A DNA stretch of 64,000 nt from CBDCDJ01 sp965215355. Its GTDB lineage: Bacteria > Deinococcota > Deinococci > Deinococcales > Trueperaceae. Both the position numbers and the translations under genes were made by a program. Positions 24,947-33,413 of this stretch are shown in pieces (within the stretch, counting starts at the first letter, position 1; every line of letters starts with the position of its first letter). The notes under the pieces were generated by a model, which searched no databases, was not told where the DNA came from, and was given only the letters and a program-made list of their open reading frames with translations. Where the stretch lies: contig CBDCDJ010000007.1 in the NCBI GenBank assembly GCA_965215355.1, positions 682,001 to 746,000 of the forward strand, read 5' to 3'.

Positions 24947-26092
24947 GTGAAGTCGCAAAACGCATTCCGAGGCTTGCTGCGCTTGCTGGTGTTCACCCTC
25001 GGCCCGATCCTGTTCGGTTGGGCGGCCGGTCCGGTGCAGGCGCAGGTCGTCGTGCCGACCTTCGGCACGCGCGGCGAGGTGCCGCCGGAAACCGTCACCC
25101 AAGTGATGCGTGAGTTGCGCACCGCCATAGCGCGCCGCACCGGGCTGGTGGTGTCGGAGGGCGACCTGGTCACGCCGGGCATCGCCGGCAGCCTGGACCC
25201 GGAGTACGGCTACCTCATCGCGCAGTTGGAAGACGTGCAGTACGCGCTGTCCGGTCAAATAAGGCGCGTGGAGGGGGGCGGCGCACAAACGCCCTATTCC
25301 CTCAGCATCCTCGTCGCCGACGCCGCCGCCGAGCGCGCCTCAGACATCTACACGGAGTCGTTCGGCCCCGACAGCTTGGCGGCCGTCGCCGCACGTTTGG
25401 CTGACGACGTGGCCCGTTTCGTGACGCCCGTCGGCGACCTGCGGGCGGGTTCGGCCGAACTGTTCGTCTCGAGCCAACCCGGCGAAGCGCGCGTCTACTT
25501 AAACGACATCGAGGTGGGGGAAACCTCGAACTTGGACGTTCTGATGCTGCAACCCGGCACCTACCGCGTCGAGGTGCGCAAGGAGGGCTTTTTGCCCGAA
25601 ACGCGCAACCTGACCCTGCGCGACGGGCAAGTCCAGTTCGTCAACGTCGTGTTGACGGCGATTACCGGCGGCAGCGTCCAGGTCATGAGCACGCCGAGCG
25701 CGACGGTGTATTTGGACGGCGAAGAGGTCGGCACCACCCCGCTGACCGTCCAGGCGAGCCCCGGCACCCGCCAGCTCACCTTGCAGCGCCCCGGCTTTGA
25801 AGCCCTGACGCTGGAGGTGCCCGTCCAAAACTTCCGGGTCAACCAAGTGGGCCGGACCCTGACGCCCATTTTCGACCAGATGCTCGTTTGGGACGTGTCA
25901 AAAAGTGGTTTGGTGTCCATCGACGGGGTGTTGCGCAGCGGCGGTTTCGCCGCCAACCTCACGCCGGGTCCGCACCGCGTCACCGCGCGGCGGTTGGGGC
26001 AGGTCGTCACCTTCACGGTCGACGTGCCCGCGACGGGCGTGTTCGAAGTCGACGTGGCGGGGCAGCGCCTGGTGCCTTTGGGGGGGCGCTGA
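24947..26092 (+). CDS. Exported protein with tandem PEGA domains
   Basis: Protein of 381 residues: signal peptide (LLVFTLGPILFGWAAGPVQA), an N-terminal domain related to TolB-N-like/CsgG-type periplasmic modules (MRELRTAIARRTGLVVSEGD; YALSGQIRRVEGG), then two clear PEGA repeats (SSQPGEARVYLNDIEVGETS, PGTYRVEVRKEGF; MSTPSATVYLDGEEVGTTP, SPGTRQLTLQRPGFE) and a degenerate third. PEGA modules are extracellular beta domains often linked to surface layers. GTG start with leaderless TATACT. Function unknown. Confidence 0.85.
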   Translation: MKSQNAFRGLLRLLVFTLGPILFGWAAGPVQAQVVVPTFGTRGEVPPETVTQVMRELRTAIARRTGLVVSEGDLVTPGIAGSLDPEYGYLIAQLEDVQYALSGQIRRVEGGGAQTPYSLSILVADAAAERASDIYTESFGPDSLAAVAARLADDVARFVTPVGDLRAGSAELFVSSQPGEARVYLNDIEVGETSNLDVLMLQPGTYRVEVRKEGFLPETRNLTLRDGQVQFVNVVLTAITGGSVQVMSTPSATVYLDGEEVGTTPLTVQASPGTRQLTLQRPGFEALTLEVPVQNFRVNQVGRTLTPIFDQMLVWDVSKSGLVSIDGVLRSGGFAANLTPGPHRVTARRLGQVVTFTVDVPATGVFEVDVAGQRLVPLGGR

Positions 26093-26145
26093 GGCGCAGT
26101 TTGTTGATGCCCTAAAGTCTTTGACCCGAGCGGGGCGAGTTTCGT

Positions 26146-26199
26146 GAAGTTACTGATGCCACTCGTAAGCTCGAAGTTACTGATGCTGCCTGTAAGCTC
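26146..26199. repeat. Two-copy 27-bp tandem repeat
   Basis: Two adjacent 27-base units starting GAAGTTACTGATGC and ending GTAAGCTC, differing at about five positions, with a partial third (GAAGTCCTGAGCGCAAGC) following. It lies in the gap between convergent PEGA and barrel genes. No coding potential; probable slipped-strand duplication. Confidence 0.6.
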
Positions 26200-26264
26200 G
26201 AAGTCCTGAGCGCAAGCGTACGGCTAAACCCGTTAAGCATTCAGCACATTCACCGGGGATGAGC

Positions 26265-27242
26265 TTAGAACGGCAGCGCATACCCAAGCCGAAAACTCAC
26301 CCCAGGCACGTTCCTGCGGGGTGTCAGGGTGCCGTACAGAGACGCCTCGAGCGCGCCCGCCCCCAAGTTCTGGCGGTAGGTCGCGGCGGCGCGGTAAGGC
26401 AACAGGTCGGTGCGGTAGGGTTCGGCGGCCAACGTCAGGCTGTAACTTGCGTTCAGGCTTTTCAGGGTTTGGCTGAACTGCACACTCGCACCCGGATTCA
26501 GACCCTCGGCGTTCAGCCCCGCCCACACCGCCAAGCTCGCGTTCGGTAAGCCGCGGCGGTTGAGGTTATATTCCGCGCCCACCGCGCCGAACGGGTCACC
26601 CACCGGACTAAAGTAAACAAGCGCCCTCGGGCGCAGGTCGTCCGGGCCGACTACCTTGACGAACCTGCCCTCGAGCGCCAGCCGCCCGCTGAAACCGCCG
26701 GCGTCGGTGAGGTACAAAGACGGCTCGGCGGTCACGATGAACCTGCGGCTCACCCGGTAGCTCGCGCTTAAGTCGAGGGCCGCGCCGAAGTCGAGGGGGG
26801 CGGCGAGCAAAAACGGCCTGGCTCCGTTGTAAGCCTCGCCGATTTCAAAGCGTCCGACCTCGGCGGTGAAGAGGCTCAGCTGCGCTTGCGCCGCCACCGC
26901 GGCGACGACGCCCTGCGCGCCCAAGGCGAACTCGAACCGGCCCGCGCTGTCCAGCTTCGCCGCGGCGCGCACCGTCAGGTTGCCGACGGGTCCGAACGAG
27001 GTCGTCTCGCGGGCGGCAATCCCAATTTCGAGCGGCCCCGCCACGCCGCCCGCCAGTCTTATATCGACCTTGTGGTCACCCAGCTCCAGGTCGGTCAGGG
27101 TCACTACGGGCTCGAGGGCGGGCGTGCGGCTCAATGCCACGCCGAAGGTTTGGGCCGCCGCCGCACCGCCGAGAAGCAGGACGAGGCACAGGACGCGCGT
27201 TGCAAGGATACCCGAGAGAGGACAGCCGCGACGGGATAGCAT
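26265..27242 (-). CDS. Exported outer-membrane-barrel-like protein, unknown
   Basis: Protein of 325 residues: signal peptide (TRVLCLVLLLGGAAAA) and then continuous amphipathic strands with tight Gly/Asp/Asn turns (LEIGIAARETTSFGPVG, GRFEFALGAQGVVAAVAAQA, FGAVGAEYNLNRRG, NASYSLTLAAEPYRTD), ending FRLGYALPF with a terminal Phe as in BAM substrates. It is therefore probably an integral outer-membrane barrel of Deinococcota type. TATAAG six bases before ATG suggests leaderless expression. It is divergent from mreD. Confidence 0.8.
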   Translation of the reverse strand: MLSRRGCPLSGILATRVLCLVLLLGGAAAAQTFGVALSRTPALEPVVTLTDLELGDHKVDIRLAGGVAGPLEIGIAARETTSFGPVGNLTVRAAAKLDSAGRFEFALGAQGVVAAVAAQAQLSLFTAEVGRFEIGEAYNGARPFLLAAPLDFGAALDLSASYRVSRRFIVTAEPSLYLTDAGGFSGRLALEGRFVKVVGPDDLRPRALVYFSPVGDPFGAVGAEYNLNRRGLPNASLAVWAGLNAEGLNPGASVQFSQTLKSLNASYSLTLAAEPYRTDLLPYRAAATYRQNLGAGALEASLYGTLTPRRNVPGVSFRLGYALPF

Positions 27243-27328
27243 GGGCCTCTTATACCATCCTCCTACGCGCGTCGTCCCGCACCCCGGGCGCGCCTGGGAT
27301 ACACCGGCCGGGATACACTACGGGCGAG

Positions 27329-27817
27329 ATGCGGCTCGTGTTTTATTACCTGTTTTTGCTGTTGGCGCAAAGTTTTTGGGGCGCGGCGCTCGCGCCTTAC
27401 CCCGCGCCGGACTTGTTTCTCATCGCCGTGCTGACGCTGCTGTGGCGGGTGCAGCCGTGGCAGCTCGTGCTGTTGGCTTACGGGGTGGGGTTGCTGCAAG
27501 ACGCCTTTGGCTTCTCTTACCTGGGCCTGCACGCGCTCGGGCTGGCGGGCGGCGCGGTGGCGGCGCTGCTGGTGCGCGCGCAGCTCAGCCAGACGAGCTT
27601 TTTCGAACGTTCGTTGGCGGTGTTGGCGGCGGTGGTGGGCAAGTGGGCGGCCGTCGCGCCGCTGTTGGTGTGGCAGACGGGTACGTTCTACGCCCTGCGC
27701 GGCGTGGTGGACATTTTCCCGCTCGAGGCGCTTTTTACACTGCTGTTCGCCCTGTGGCTGTTACCCTGGGGTGAGGCGCTCATGGACCGAACCGGTTTAC
27801 GCAAGGAACTTTTATGA
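27329..27817 (+). CDS. mreD: Rod shape-determining protein MreD
   Basis: Inner-membrane protein of 162 residues with five to six hydrophobic segments and the MreD pattern PAPDLFLIAVLTLLW ... YGVGLLQDAFGFSYLGLHAL ... FPLEALFTLLFALWLLP. It links the MreB cytoskeleton to the elongasome. ATG at 27329 is chosen because the upstream in-frame sequence is not hydrophobic or conserved. It overlaps mrdA by four bases (ATGA). mreB and mreC are not upstream here, unlike the usual mreBCD order. Confidence 0.88.
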   Translation: MRLVFYYLFLLLAQSFWGAALAPYPAPDLFLIAVLTLLWRVQPWQLVLLAYGVGLLQDAFGFSYLGLHALGLAGGAVAALLVRAQLSQTSFFERSLAVLAAVVGKWAAVAPLLVWQTGTFYALRGVVDIFPLEALFTLLFALWLLPWGEALMDRTGLRKELL

Positions 27818-29598
27818 TCACGCGGCTGCGCGTGCTGCTCGCGCTCATCTTTACGGTGCTGGTGCTGTTTACGGCGCGCCTGATGTACCTGCAGGTGGTG
27901 ATGGCTGAGAGTTTGAGTCTGCAGAGCGACCAGAACGTGCGGGTCGAAAAACGGGCCACGCCGCTGCGAGGGCGCATTTTGGCTCGAGACGGCACCGTGC
28001 TGGCCGACAACCGCGTCGCTTACGACCTCATGTACTGGGGCGGCGAGATTCACAACTGGCGGCGGCTGGCCTACCTGTTGAACCTGAGCGCCCCACCCGC
28101 AGCGCCCGACCGCAGCGACTTGGAACAGGCCCAGTTCGGTGCGGTCGCCGCCTACAACGTGCCCGACGACCTCGTCCCGGCGGTCGAAGAACTCGTGGCG
28201 GGCCAGGACAACCTGTATTTGCGCCAACGGGTCGAGCGCACCTACCCGACAAACCTCGCGGCGCAAGTCGTGGGTTACACGGCCGAGGCCAAGGGCCGCT
28301 TTCCCGGCTACGCCCTGGACGACCTCGTCGGCGTGATGGGGATAGAAGCGAGCTTTCAAGACGAGCTGTTCGGCGAGGCCGGGACGACCGAGGTGCAGGT
28401 CGACAACCACGGTGCCGTCCTGGAGTCCCGCGTAACGAAGTCGGTCCGCCCCGGCCGCGACCTGGTCTTGACCCTCGACCCCAAGGTGCAGCGGATGGCC
28501 GAGGACGCCCTGGCCGGCGCGCTGAGTTACGTCAACGCCCAGCGCGAGGCGCGCGGGCTGCCTTTAGAAACCCTGGTGCGCGGCGCGCTGGTCGCGGTGG
28601 ACCCTGACACGGGCGAGATTTTGGCGATGGCGAGCAGCCCGACCTTCGACCAGAACGTGTTCACCAAGCGGCCCAGCGACCCGGCGGCAGTCAAGGCCGT
28701 CCTGAGTGACACCCAGAACCTGCCGATGAGCAACCGGACGGTCGAAACTTACCCGCCCGCCTCGACCTTTAAACTCGTCACGAGTTCGGCGCTCGTCGAA
28801 GACGGCTTCGTGTCGCCGACAAAGCAGTACGGCTGTGCGGCGAGCATCACCTTCGGCGGGATTCGCTGGGACAACTGGTCGTACCCGTCGTCGCGCGGCT
28901 CCTACGACGTCACGGGCGCGCTTGCCGACAGCTGCAACACCTACTACTGGCTGGCGGCGCTCGACACGCCCGGCGCGCGCCAGGCGGGCTGGTCGCCGTT
29001 TATGGACGCGCTCGTCAAGCGCGCGCACGAACTCGGCTACGGTGAAAAGGTGGGGGTGGGGCTGACAGAGGAAAAGTCGGGCCGCATTCCCGACGAAGCC
29101 TGGGCCGACGAGCACTACGAGTACGGTTGGCTGCCCGGCTTTACCCTCAACTCGGTCATCGGTCAGGGCGACCTGCTGGCGACGCCCGTGCAGGTGGCGC
29201 AACTCGTCGAGACCATCGCCGAGAACGGCCGCCGGGTGCAGCCGCACCTCGTCAAAAAAGTCGGCGGCGAAGTTCGCACGCCCGAAGTGACGCAAGTGTC
29301 CGGCCGGTACTGGACCACCTTGCAGACCGGAATGCGCAAGATGATCACCGACTACGGCACGCAGTACGTGCTGGGGCCGCGCGCTTTTCCCGTCGACGTG
29401 GCGGGCAAGTCGGGCACGGCGCAGAACGCGCGGGGCTTGGGGTATGATCACGTCTGGTTTACGGGCTACGCGCCCCTGGAGGACCCCGACATCGTGTGGA
29501 CCGTCTTTATCGAAAACGGCGACAAAAGCACCGCCACGGCCGTGCCCGCCGGGCGCGACTTTTTAGCCCAGTATTTTGGAGTCGAAGATGAAAACTAG
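27814..29598 (+). CDS. mrdA: Penicillin-binding protein 2 (elongasome transpeptidase)
   Basis: Class B PBP of 594 residues: N-terminal membrane anchor (LLALIFTVLVLFTARLMYLQVV), dimerisation domain (RVEKRATPLRGRILARDGTVL), transpeptidase with STFK (PPASTFKLV), SCN (ADSCNTYYW) and KSGT (AGKSGTAQN). It cross-links peptidoglycan during side-wall synthesis with RodA. Overlaps mreD by 4 bases upstream and minC by 11 bases downstream, a translationally coupled operon. Confidence 0.95.
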   Translation: MITRLRVLLALIFTVLVLFTARLMYLQVVMAESLSLQSDQNVRVEKRATPLRGRILARDGTVLADNRVAYDLMYWGGEIHNWRRLAYLLNLSAPPAAPDRSDLEQAQFGAVAAYNVPDDLVPAVEELVAGQDNLYLRQRVERTYPTNLAAQVVGYTAEAKGRFPGYALDDLVGVMGIEASFQDELFGEAGTTEVQVDNHGAVLESRVTKSVRPGRDLVLTLDPKVQRMAEDALAGALSYVNAQREARGLPLETLVRGALVAVDPDTGEILAMASSPTFDQNVFTKRPSDPAAVKAVLSDTQNLPMSNRTVETYPPASTFKLVTSSALVEDGFVSPTKQYGCAASITFGGIRWDNWSYPSSRGSYDVTGALADSCNTYYWLAALDTPGARQAGWSPFMDALVKRAHELGYGEKVGVGLTEEKSGRIPDEAWADEHYEYGWLPGFTLNSVIGQGDLLATPVQVAQLVETIAENGRRVQPHLVKKVGGEVRTPEVTQVSGRYWTTLQTGMRKMITDYGTQYVLGPRAFPVDVAGKSGTAQNARGLGYDHVWFTGYAPLEDPDIVWTVFIENGDKSTATAVPAGRDFLAQYFGVEDEN

Positions 29599-30151
29599 GG
29601 GGACGCGCGGCGGCATTTTGCTGAGCTTGGACCGCGAAGACACCGTAGAGGCGCTGGAAAACGTTTGGGTCGACCACCGCGAACTGTTGAGCAACAAGGT
29701 GATGCTCGAGCTGACCGAGCGCGTCCCCTGGGGTGTCGTTCAGGCCGTCGCCGAAAAAATAGCCGAGGCGGGCGGCGAGCTCGTCGAGGTGCGCCCGACG
29801 AGCTCGGTCGTGCAGGCCAAGGGCGAAACCGTCATCGTCGCGCGCACTGTGCGGAGTGGGGGGCGCTTAGAGTCGACCGGCTCGGCCGTCATTTTAGGCG
29901 ACGTCAACGCGGGCGCGGAAATCGTCGCCGAAGACGACATCATCGTGCTCGGCACGTTGCGCGGCGTCGCCCACGCGGGCGCGGCCGGCAACGAGGCCGC
30001 CCTCATCTGGGCGCAGCGCATCTTAAGCCCGCAACTGCGCATCGCGGGCGCGCTCGCCCGGGCCGGCGGCGACGGCGGCGAGGCCCAAGGTCCGGAGGTC
30101 GCCCACCTCGTAGACGGCCAAATCGTGCTGCGGCCCTGGGACAAACGCTGA
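29588..30151 (+). CDS. minC: Septum site-determining protein MinC
   Basis: FtsZ inhibitor of 187 residues. The C-terminal beta-helix is clear: STGSAVILGDVNAGAEIVAEDDIIVLGTLRG (split here by position about 95-125) and GNEAALIWAQRILSPQLRIAG, the MinD/FtsZ-binding face. The N-terminal half (KTRGTRGGILLSLDREDTV) is a short but recognisable MinC-N. It restricts Z-ring formation at the poles. minD and minE are not adjacent; coupling to mrdA links elongation and division control. Confidence 0.9.
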   Translation: MKTRGTRGGILLSLDREDTVEALENVWVDHRELLSNKVMLELTERVPWGVVQAVAEKIAEAGGELVEVRPTSSVVQAKGETVIVARTVRSGGRLESTGSAVILGDVNAGAEIVAEDDIIVLGTLRGVAHAGAAGNEAALIWAQRILSPQLRIAGALARAGGDGGEAQGPEVAHLVDGQIVLRPWDKR

Positions 30152-30159
30152 AGGTGGCC

Positions 30160-30188
30160 TTGCCCGCACCCGAAAAACTCGCTAAACT
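30160..30188 (+). promoter_or_regulatory. Promoter of tRNA-Arg
   Basis: TTGCCC (30160-30165), 17-base spacer, TAAACT (30183-30188), ending 17 bases before the first tRNA nucleotide. Good match to a housekeeping promoter giving a short 5' leader removed by RNase P. Confidence 0.65.
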
Positions 30189-30205
30189 GTAAAAGCCGCC
30201 GGCGC

Positions 30206-30282
30206 GCTCCCGTAGCTCAGTTGGATAGAGCAATCGCCTCCTAAGCGGTGGGTCACAGGTTCGACTCCTGTCGGGAGCGCCA
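30206..30282 (+). tRNA. tRNA-Arg (anticodon CCT)
   Basis: Full 77-nt cloverleaf with encoded CCA: acceptor GCTCCCG/CGGGAGC, TA at 8-9, D arm GCTC...GAGC, anticodon stem ATCGC/GCGGT around loop CTCCTAA (anticodon CCT, decoding AGG), T arm ACAGG-TTCGACT-CCTGT, discriminator G. A T6 run directly follows and probably ends the transcript. Confidence 0.97.
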
Positions 30283-30353
30283 TTTTTTGAGTACCGTCCT
30301 CTAAAATCCAAAGTTCACGGCTGCCTCATGCGGTCCCGGCGCCGGCCTTCTAT

Positions 30354-30903
30354 TCACCTCTTGAGGTCAAGCTCGAGCGTCGCCAGATAAACCTTGTCGG
30401 TGCCGCCGACGAGGGTGCCCGTGCCGATTTGTTCGTTCGTGCGCGGGTTGCGCGCTTTGTACCTTGGCGATATACACCTTCATTGGAAAGTCGGCGGGGC
30501 ACAGGGTCGCGCGAAAGGCGCGGTGGGGCCGGATGGTCCTGTCGCCGGGCTCGAGCCCCCAGCGCGTGCAGATTGCCCGCGCCAGCGCTGCGGAGGCGGC
30601 AAGCTGCGTCTCGTTGGGCCGGTAATCCGCCCCGACGCCCTCGTGTTCGATGCCGACCGAGCGCAAGTTGACCGCGTAAACGCCTGCGTGAAAGGCCGTG
30701 TCCTCTTCGCGCACGAACCGCCACACCTCGCCCTCTTGCGTCACCAGGTAGTGCGCGCTCACCCCGGCTGCGGGCGAAGCGAACCAGCGCGCGGTCGCCG
30801 CTTTGCTCCCCTGGGTCACGTGAACGACCACAAGGCCGACCCGCTCGCCCGCCCTGCCGGTCGCGTAGTTGCCGGGCGCGACGGGCTTCTCAACAAAAGT
30901 CAT
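30354..30903 (-). pseudogene. N-acetylmuramoyl-L-alanine amidase (Amidase_2), apparently frameshifted
   Basis: An AmpD/PGRP-type peptidoglycan amidase: VVVHVTQGS with the first Zn His, GVSAHYLVTQEGEVWRFV, TAFHAG, VGIEHEG, IRPHRAFRATLCPADFP. In the original frame the last ~30 residues turn into Arg/His-rich out-of-frame-looking sequence ending at 30367. Deleting one G of the GG at about 30464-30465 (AAGG on the minus strand) gives instead KVYIAKYKARNPRTNEQ followed by GTGTLVGGTDKVYLATLELD and a stop at 30354-30356. So there is a single-base insertion near the C-terminus, after all catalytic residues; the enzyme might still be active. A sequencing error is possible. TATGAC lies five bases before ATG. 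Confidence 0.75.
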
Positions 30904-31388
30904 GGTCGGTCATAGCGTCCTCGGGAAGAGCTGCGAAAAGGCCTTGGATACACCGGACTGTTTCAAACAATACCAGAAGTGCCTTGGGTAGCGTCCTCGA
31001 GAAAGGAAGGTAAGGCAACAGAAACCGCTAAGCTTAGGGATGGTTACTCAAGTCAGGCGTTACGCCTGCGGCGGTGAAAAGCTCGTCGAGAGAACCCCCA
31101 ACGGCAGGCGGAATTACCAGCGCAGGGCCTGCGGTGAGTAGACCGCCCCTTCGACGTGCCCAAGTTTACCCGCGCCGCGCAGTCCGGTGGAAAGAACCTT
31201 TCCTTAAACGCCCCACAAAAAATAGCCCGACAGCGTGGGAGAGCGCTCGCCGGGCCTTGGAGAAAGAGGAAGGAGGAAGACGTAGCCTTGTGGGCTACAA
31301 ACAGAGCTACACCCCGGTTTCGGATTCGGATGTGTAAAAACGCGGCTGTGACGTATTTCACACGAGGTGTGCAGGAAGGTTTAGAGGG
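30904..31388. other. 485-bp gap with repeat traces and possible transposase relic
   Basis: Between the amidase and a secreted-protein gene. TAGCGTCCTCGGGAA (about 30912) recurs as TAGCGTCCTCGAGAA (about 30991), and GGCCTTGGATAC recurs as TGCCTTGGGTAG nearby, suggesting a duplicated or inserted segment. Apart from the small zinc-ribbon-like reading frame at 31040-31141, nothing coding is convincing. Confidence 0.4.
31040..31141 (+). pseudogene. Possible remnant of an IS1-type transposase N-terminus
   Basis: A 33-codon reading frame (MVTQVRRYACGGEKLVERTP, then NGRRNYQRRACGE) resembles the zinc-ribbon/helix-turn-helix start of IS1-family InsA-like proteins, where Cys-x-x-Cys pairs flank a basic 'NGK..Y.C..CG' motif. 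Here the first Cys of the first pair is absent and no transposase body follows, so if correct it is a dead fragment. The similarity is short and could be coincidental. Confidence 0.35.
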
Positions 31389-32105
31389 TCAGCGCTCTAG
31401 CTTGAGGGGGTCGCCCGCGGCGGCGCGGCGCTCTAAAGAAGCGACCAGCGCGTCTAAGACCGCGGCGCGAACCCCGTCGACCCGCAACAGGTCGGCGTTG
31501 CGGACCGCCCGAACGACGCCCAGGGGTTCCAAGAAGCCGCTGCCGGGAAAGTATCTCGGCTCGAACGCCACCAGCCGGTAGCGTTCGCCGCCCCCTTTTT
31601 TGACGTAACGGTACCCGTTGTCGGTTTGGAGGTAATCACCCTCGTAGCCGTCGACGAGCACGTTCAGGATGCCGAGCAGACAAACGTGGTGCGCCTGGTA
31701 AGCCGCTTCCAGGTAGGGCTCGAGCGTGTTCCGGCCGCCGTCCAGCGCCGTCCGGAGCGAGGGGCCGGGGACGTAAAAAAGGGTCCAGTCGCCCCACAGG
31801 TAGGCGGTCAACTCCTCGGCGACGCGGGCCGGGTGAGCGTTTGCGGCGGCGGCGAGCGCCTCGACGTTTTCGCGCACCGTTTTTTCTTCGCTGTGACGGC
31901 AGACCAACCCCTGGTCGGTCACGGTGTAGACGCTGCCGATGTTGCTTTTTCCGGCGGCGGCGACGTAGGCCCAAGCCTCGGGCGACTGGGGAACCAAAGC
32001 TTGGGGTGGGGTTTTTGGGTCTGGGGACGCTGACGTTTGGCCGAACGCAACCAGCGCCAACGTCATCAGGATTGTGCAAACCCGTCTTCGCCTCGAGCGC
32101 CGCAT
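31389..32105 (-). CDS. Secreted protein of unknown function
   Basis: Protein of about 238 residues with a signal peptide (VCTILMTLALVAFGQTSA) when started at ATG 32105; the frame is open further upstream but that part is basic and would precede the signal. The mature part contains conserved-looking stretches VTDQGLVCRHSEEKTVRENV and ELTAYLWGDWTLFYVPGPSL with a pair of Cys residues (VCRH; HVCLLG), and a C-terminal helical region. No family recognised. It is divergent from the periplasmic-binding-protein gene at 32205 and could share its regulation. Confidence 0.72.
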   Translation of the reverse strand: MRRSRRRRVCTILMTLALVAFGQTSASPDPKTPPQALVPQSPEAWAYVAAAGKSNIGSVYTVTDQGLVCRHSEEKTVRENVEALAAAANAHPARVAEELTAYLWGDWTLFYVPGPSLRTALDGGRNTLEPYLEAAYQAHHVCLLGILNVLVDGYEGDYLQTDNGYRYVKKGGGERYRLVAFEPRYFPGSGFLEPLGVVRAVRNADLLRVDGVRAAVLDALVASLERRAAAGDPLKLER

Positions 32106-32204
32106 CCGTCCAGTATGCCCGAAGGCGCGCAGAGGTGTGGTGAAAGGTTGCCCTATCGTAAATTTCTCACCGGACGGGCGCACGGCCCTGGTAGAACTTA
32201 AACG

Positions 32205-33353
32205 ATGATTCGCCTGTTGTTTTTACTGTTGGCTTTGTCAGGTCCGGTGTCGTTGGGGCACGCGCAGCCCGCGCAGCCGTTTCGCGTCGGCGTGGTGGTG
32301 TCGCAGACGGGTGGCGCGCGGCTGGCCGGGGAGGCCCAAGCGAGGGCGGTCACGGCCTTAGGCAGCCGCCTTCGCCGGTTGGGAACGTTTTCGCAAGCCC
32401 TGGAGGTTACCCTCAAAGACGACGCCAGCCAGCCCGCGACCGCGCTCCAGCAGGTCCGCGACTTGGTGGAGAGTGGCGTTCACGCCGTCGTGTGCTGCAC
32501 GACCGCCGCCGCCACGCGGGCCGTCGCGCCCTACGCCGAGGCCGCCGGGGTGCTCATCCTGGCGCTCAGCGACCTGCCGCCGGAGCCCGGCTTCTGGCTC
32601 TTTACCGTCAAGCCGGACGCCGAACGGCTGTTGCAGAGCGTCGTCTTGAAGCAAGCTGGGCAGGGCCGGACGCGCTTTGGGCTGATGACCCTTGACAACA
32701 GCTACGGGGACGACGTGGCCGCGGCCTTGGGCCGCCTGTTCGATCCCGGCGCGGACACCCGCCTCGTGGTCGAGCAGCGCTACTCGCCCGCCGTGACCGT
32801 GCTGACGCCCGAAGCGCTGTGGGTGGCGACGCGGTTGCCGGACACGGTGGTCGTGTGGGGTTTGGCGCAGGACTCGGCGCTGGCCTACGCGGGTTTGCGG
32901 GCGCGCGGCTATGAAAAAGACGTCGTTTTGAACCCCGACCTGCTCGAGCCCGAGTCCCGCGCCGACCCCACCAGGTTTAGGGGCGGCCTCTTTCCGGTGA
33001 GTCCCGCCGAAGTGAGCGTCGTGCCGCCCACGCAGCCGAGTTACGAAGCCCTGCAAACCTACCGGCGCGACCTGGCCGGGGCGTATCCGGCCGGGCGCGT
33101 GCCGAGTGCGGGCGCGTATGCCTACGACGCGGTGGCGCTGCTCGAGGCCGCTTATGAAGCCGCTTATACCTACGGCGTGCCGCTGGACAGTGTGACGGCG
33201 CTCCGCGGCGTGCTGCGCGACGCTCTCGTCGGGATGGGTCCCGTGACAGGCGCGACCGCCGTGTTCGACTACGAAGAAAGTGACCACGTCGGCGTGGTGC
33301 CGAAGTCGCTTGTTTTGGCGCGGCTGACCCCGAACGGTTTGGTGGCTCCCTAG
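32205..33353 (+). CDS. Periplasmic binding protein of the branched-chain amino-acid receptor type
   Basis: Exported protein of 382 residues: signal peptide (RLLFLLLALSGPVSLGHA), then a two-lobe type-1 binding fold: RVGVVVSQTGGARLAGEAQA, EVTLKDDASQPATALQQVRD, HAVVCCTTAAATRAVAPYAE, RFGLMTLDNSYGDDVAAAL, SAGAYAYDAVALLEAAYEAA. This is the LivJ/Peripla_BP_6 family. No transporter genes adjoin it, so it is an orphan receptor, or functions with a Liv-type system elsewhere. Confidence 0.86.
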   Translation: MIRLLFLLLALSGPVSLGHAQPAQPFRVGVVVSQTGGARLAGEAQARAVTALGSRLRRLGTFSQALEVTLKDDASQPATALQQVRDLVESGVHAVVCCTTAAATRAVAPYAEAAGVLILALSDLPPEPGFWLFTVKPDAERLLQSVVLKQAGQGRTRFGLMTLDNSYGDDVAAALGRLFDPGADTRLVVEQRYSPAVTVLTPEALWVATRLPDTVVVWGLAQDSALAYAGLRARGYEKDVVLNPDLLEPESRADPTRFRGGLFPVSPAEVSVVPPTQPSYEALQTYRRDLAGAYPAGRVPSAGAYAYDAVALLEAAYEAAYTYGVPLDSVTALRGVLRDALVGMGPVTGATAVFDYEESDHVGVVPKSLVLARLTPNGLVAP

Positions 33354-33413
33354 TTGTCGGCACCGTGGCAAACCCCTCACCGTCTTCGCTATCCCGGCAC
33401 GGTACACTGAGCC

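Noticed and set aside
26146..26199. CRISPR-like array
   Set aside because: Only two adjacent 27-bp copies without spacers; it is a tandem duplication, and no cas gene is present anywhere in the window.
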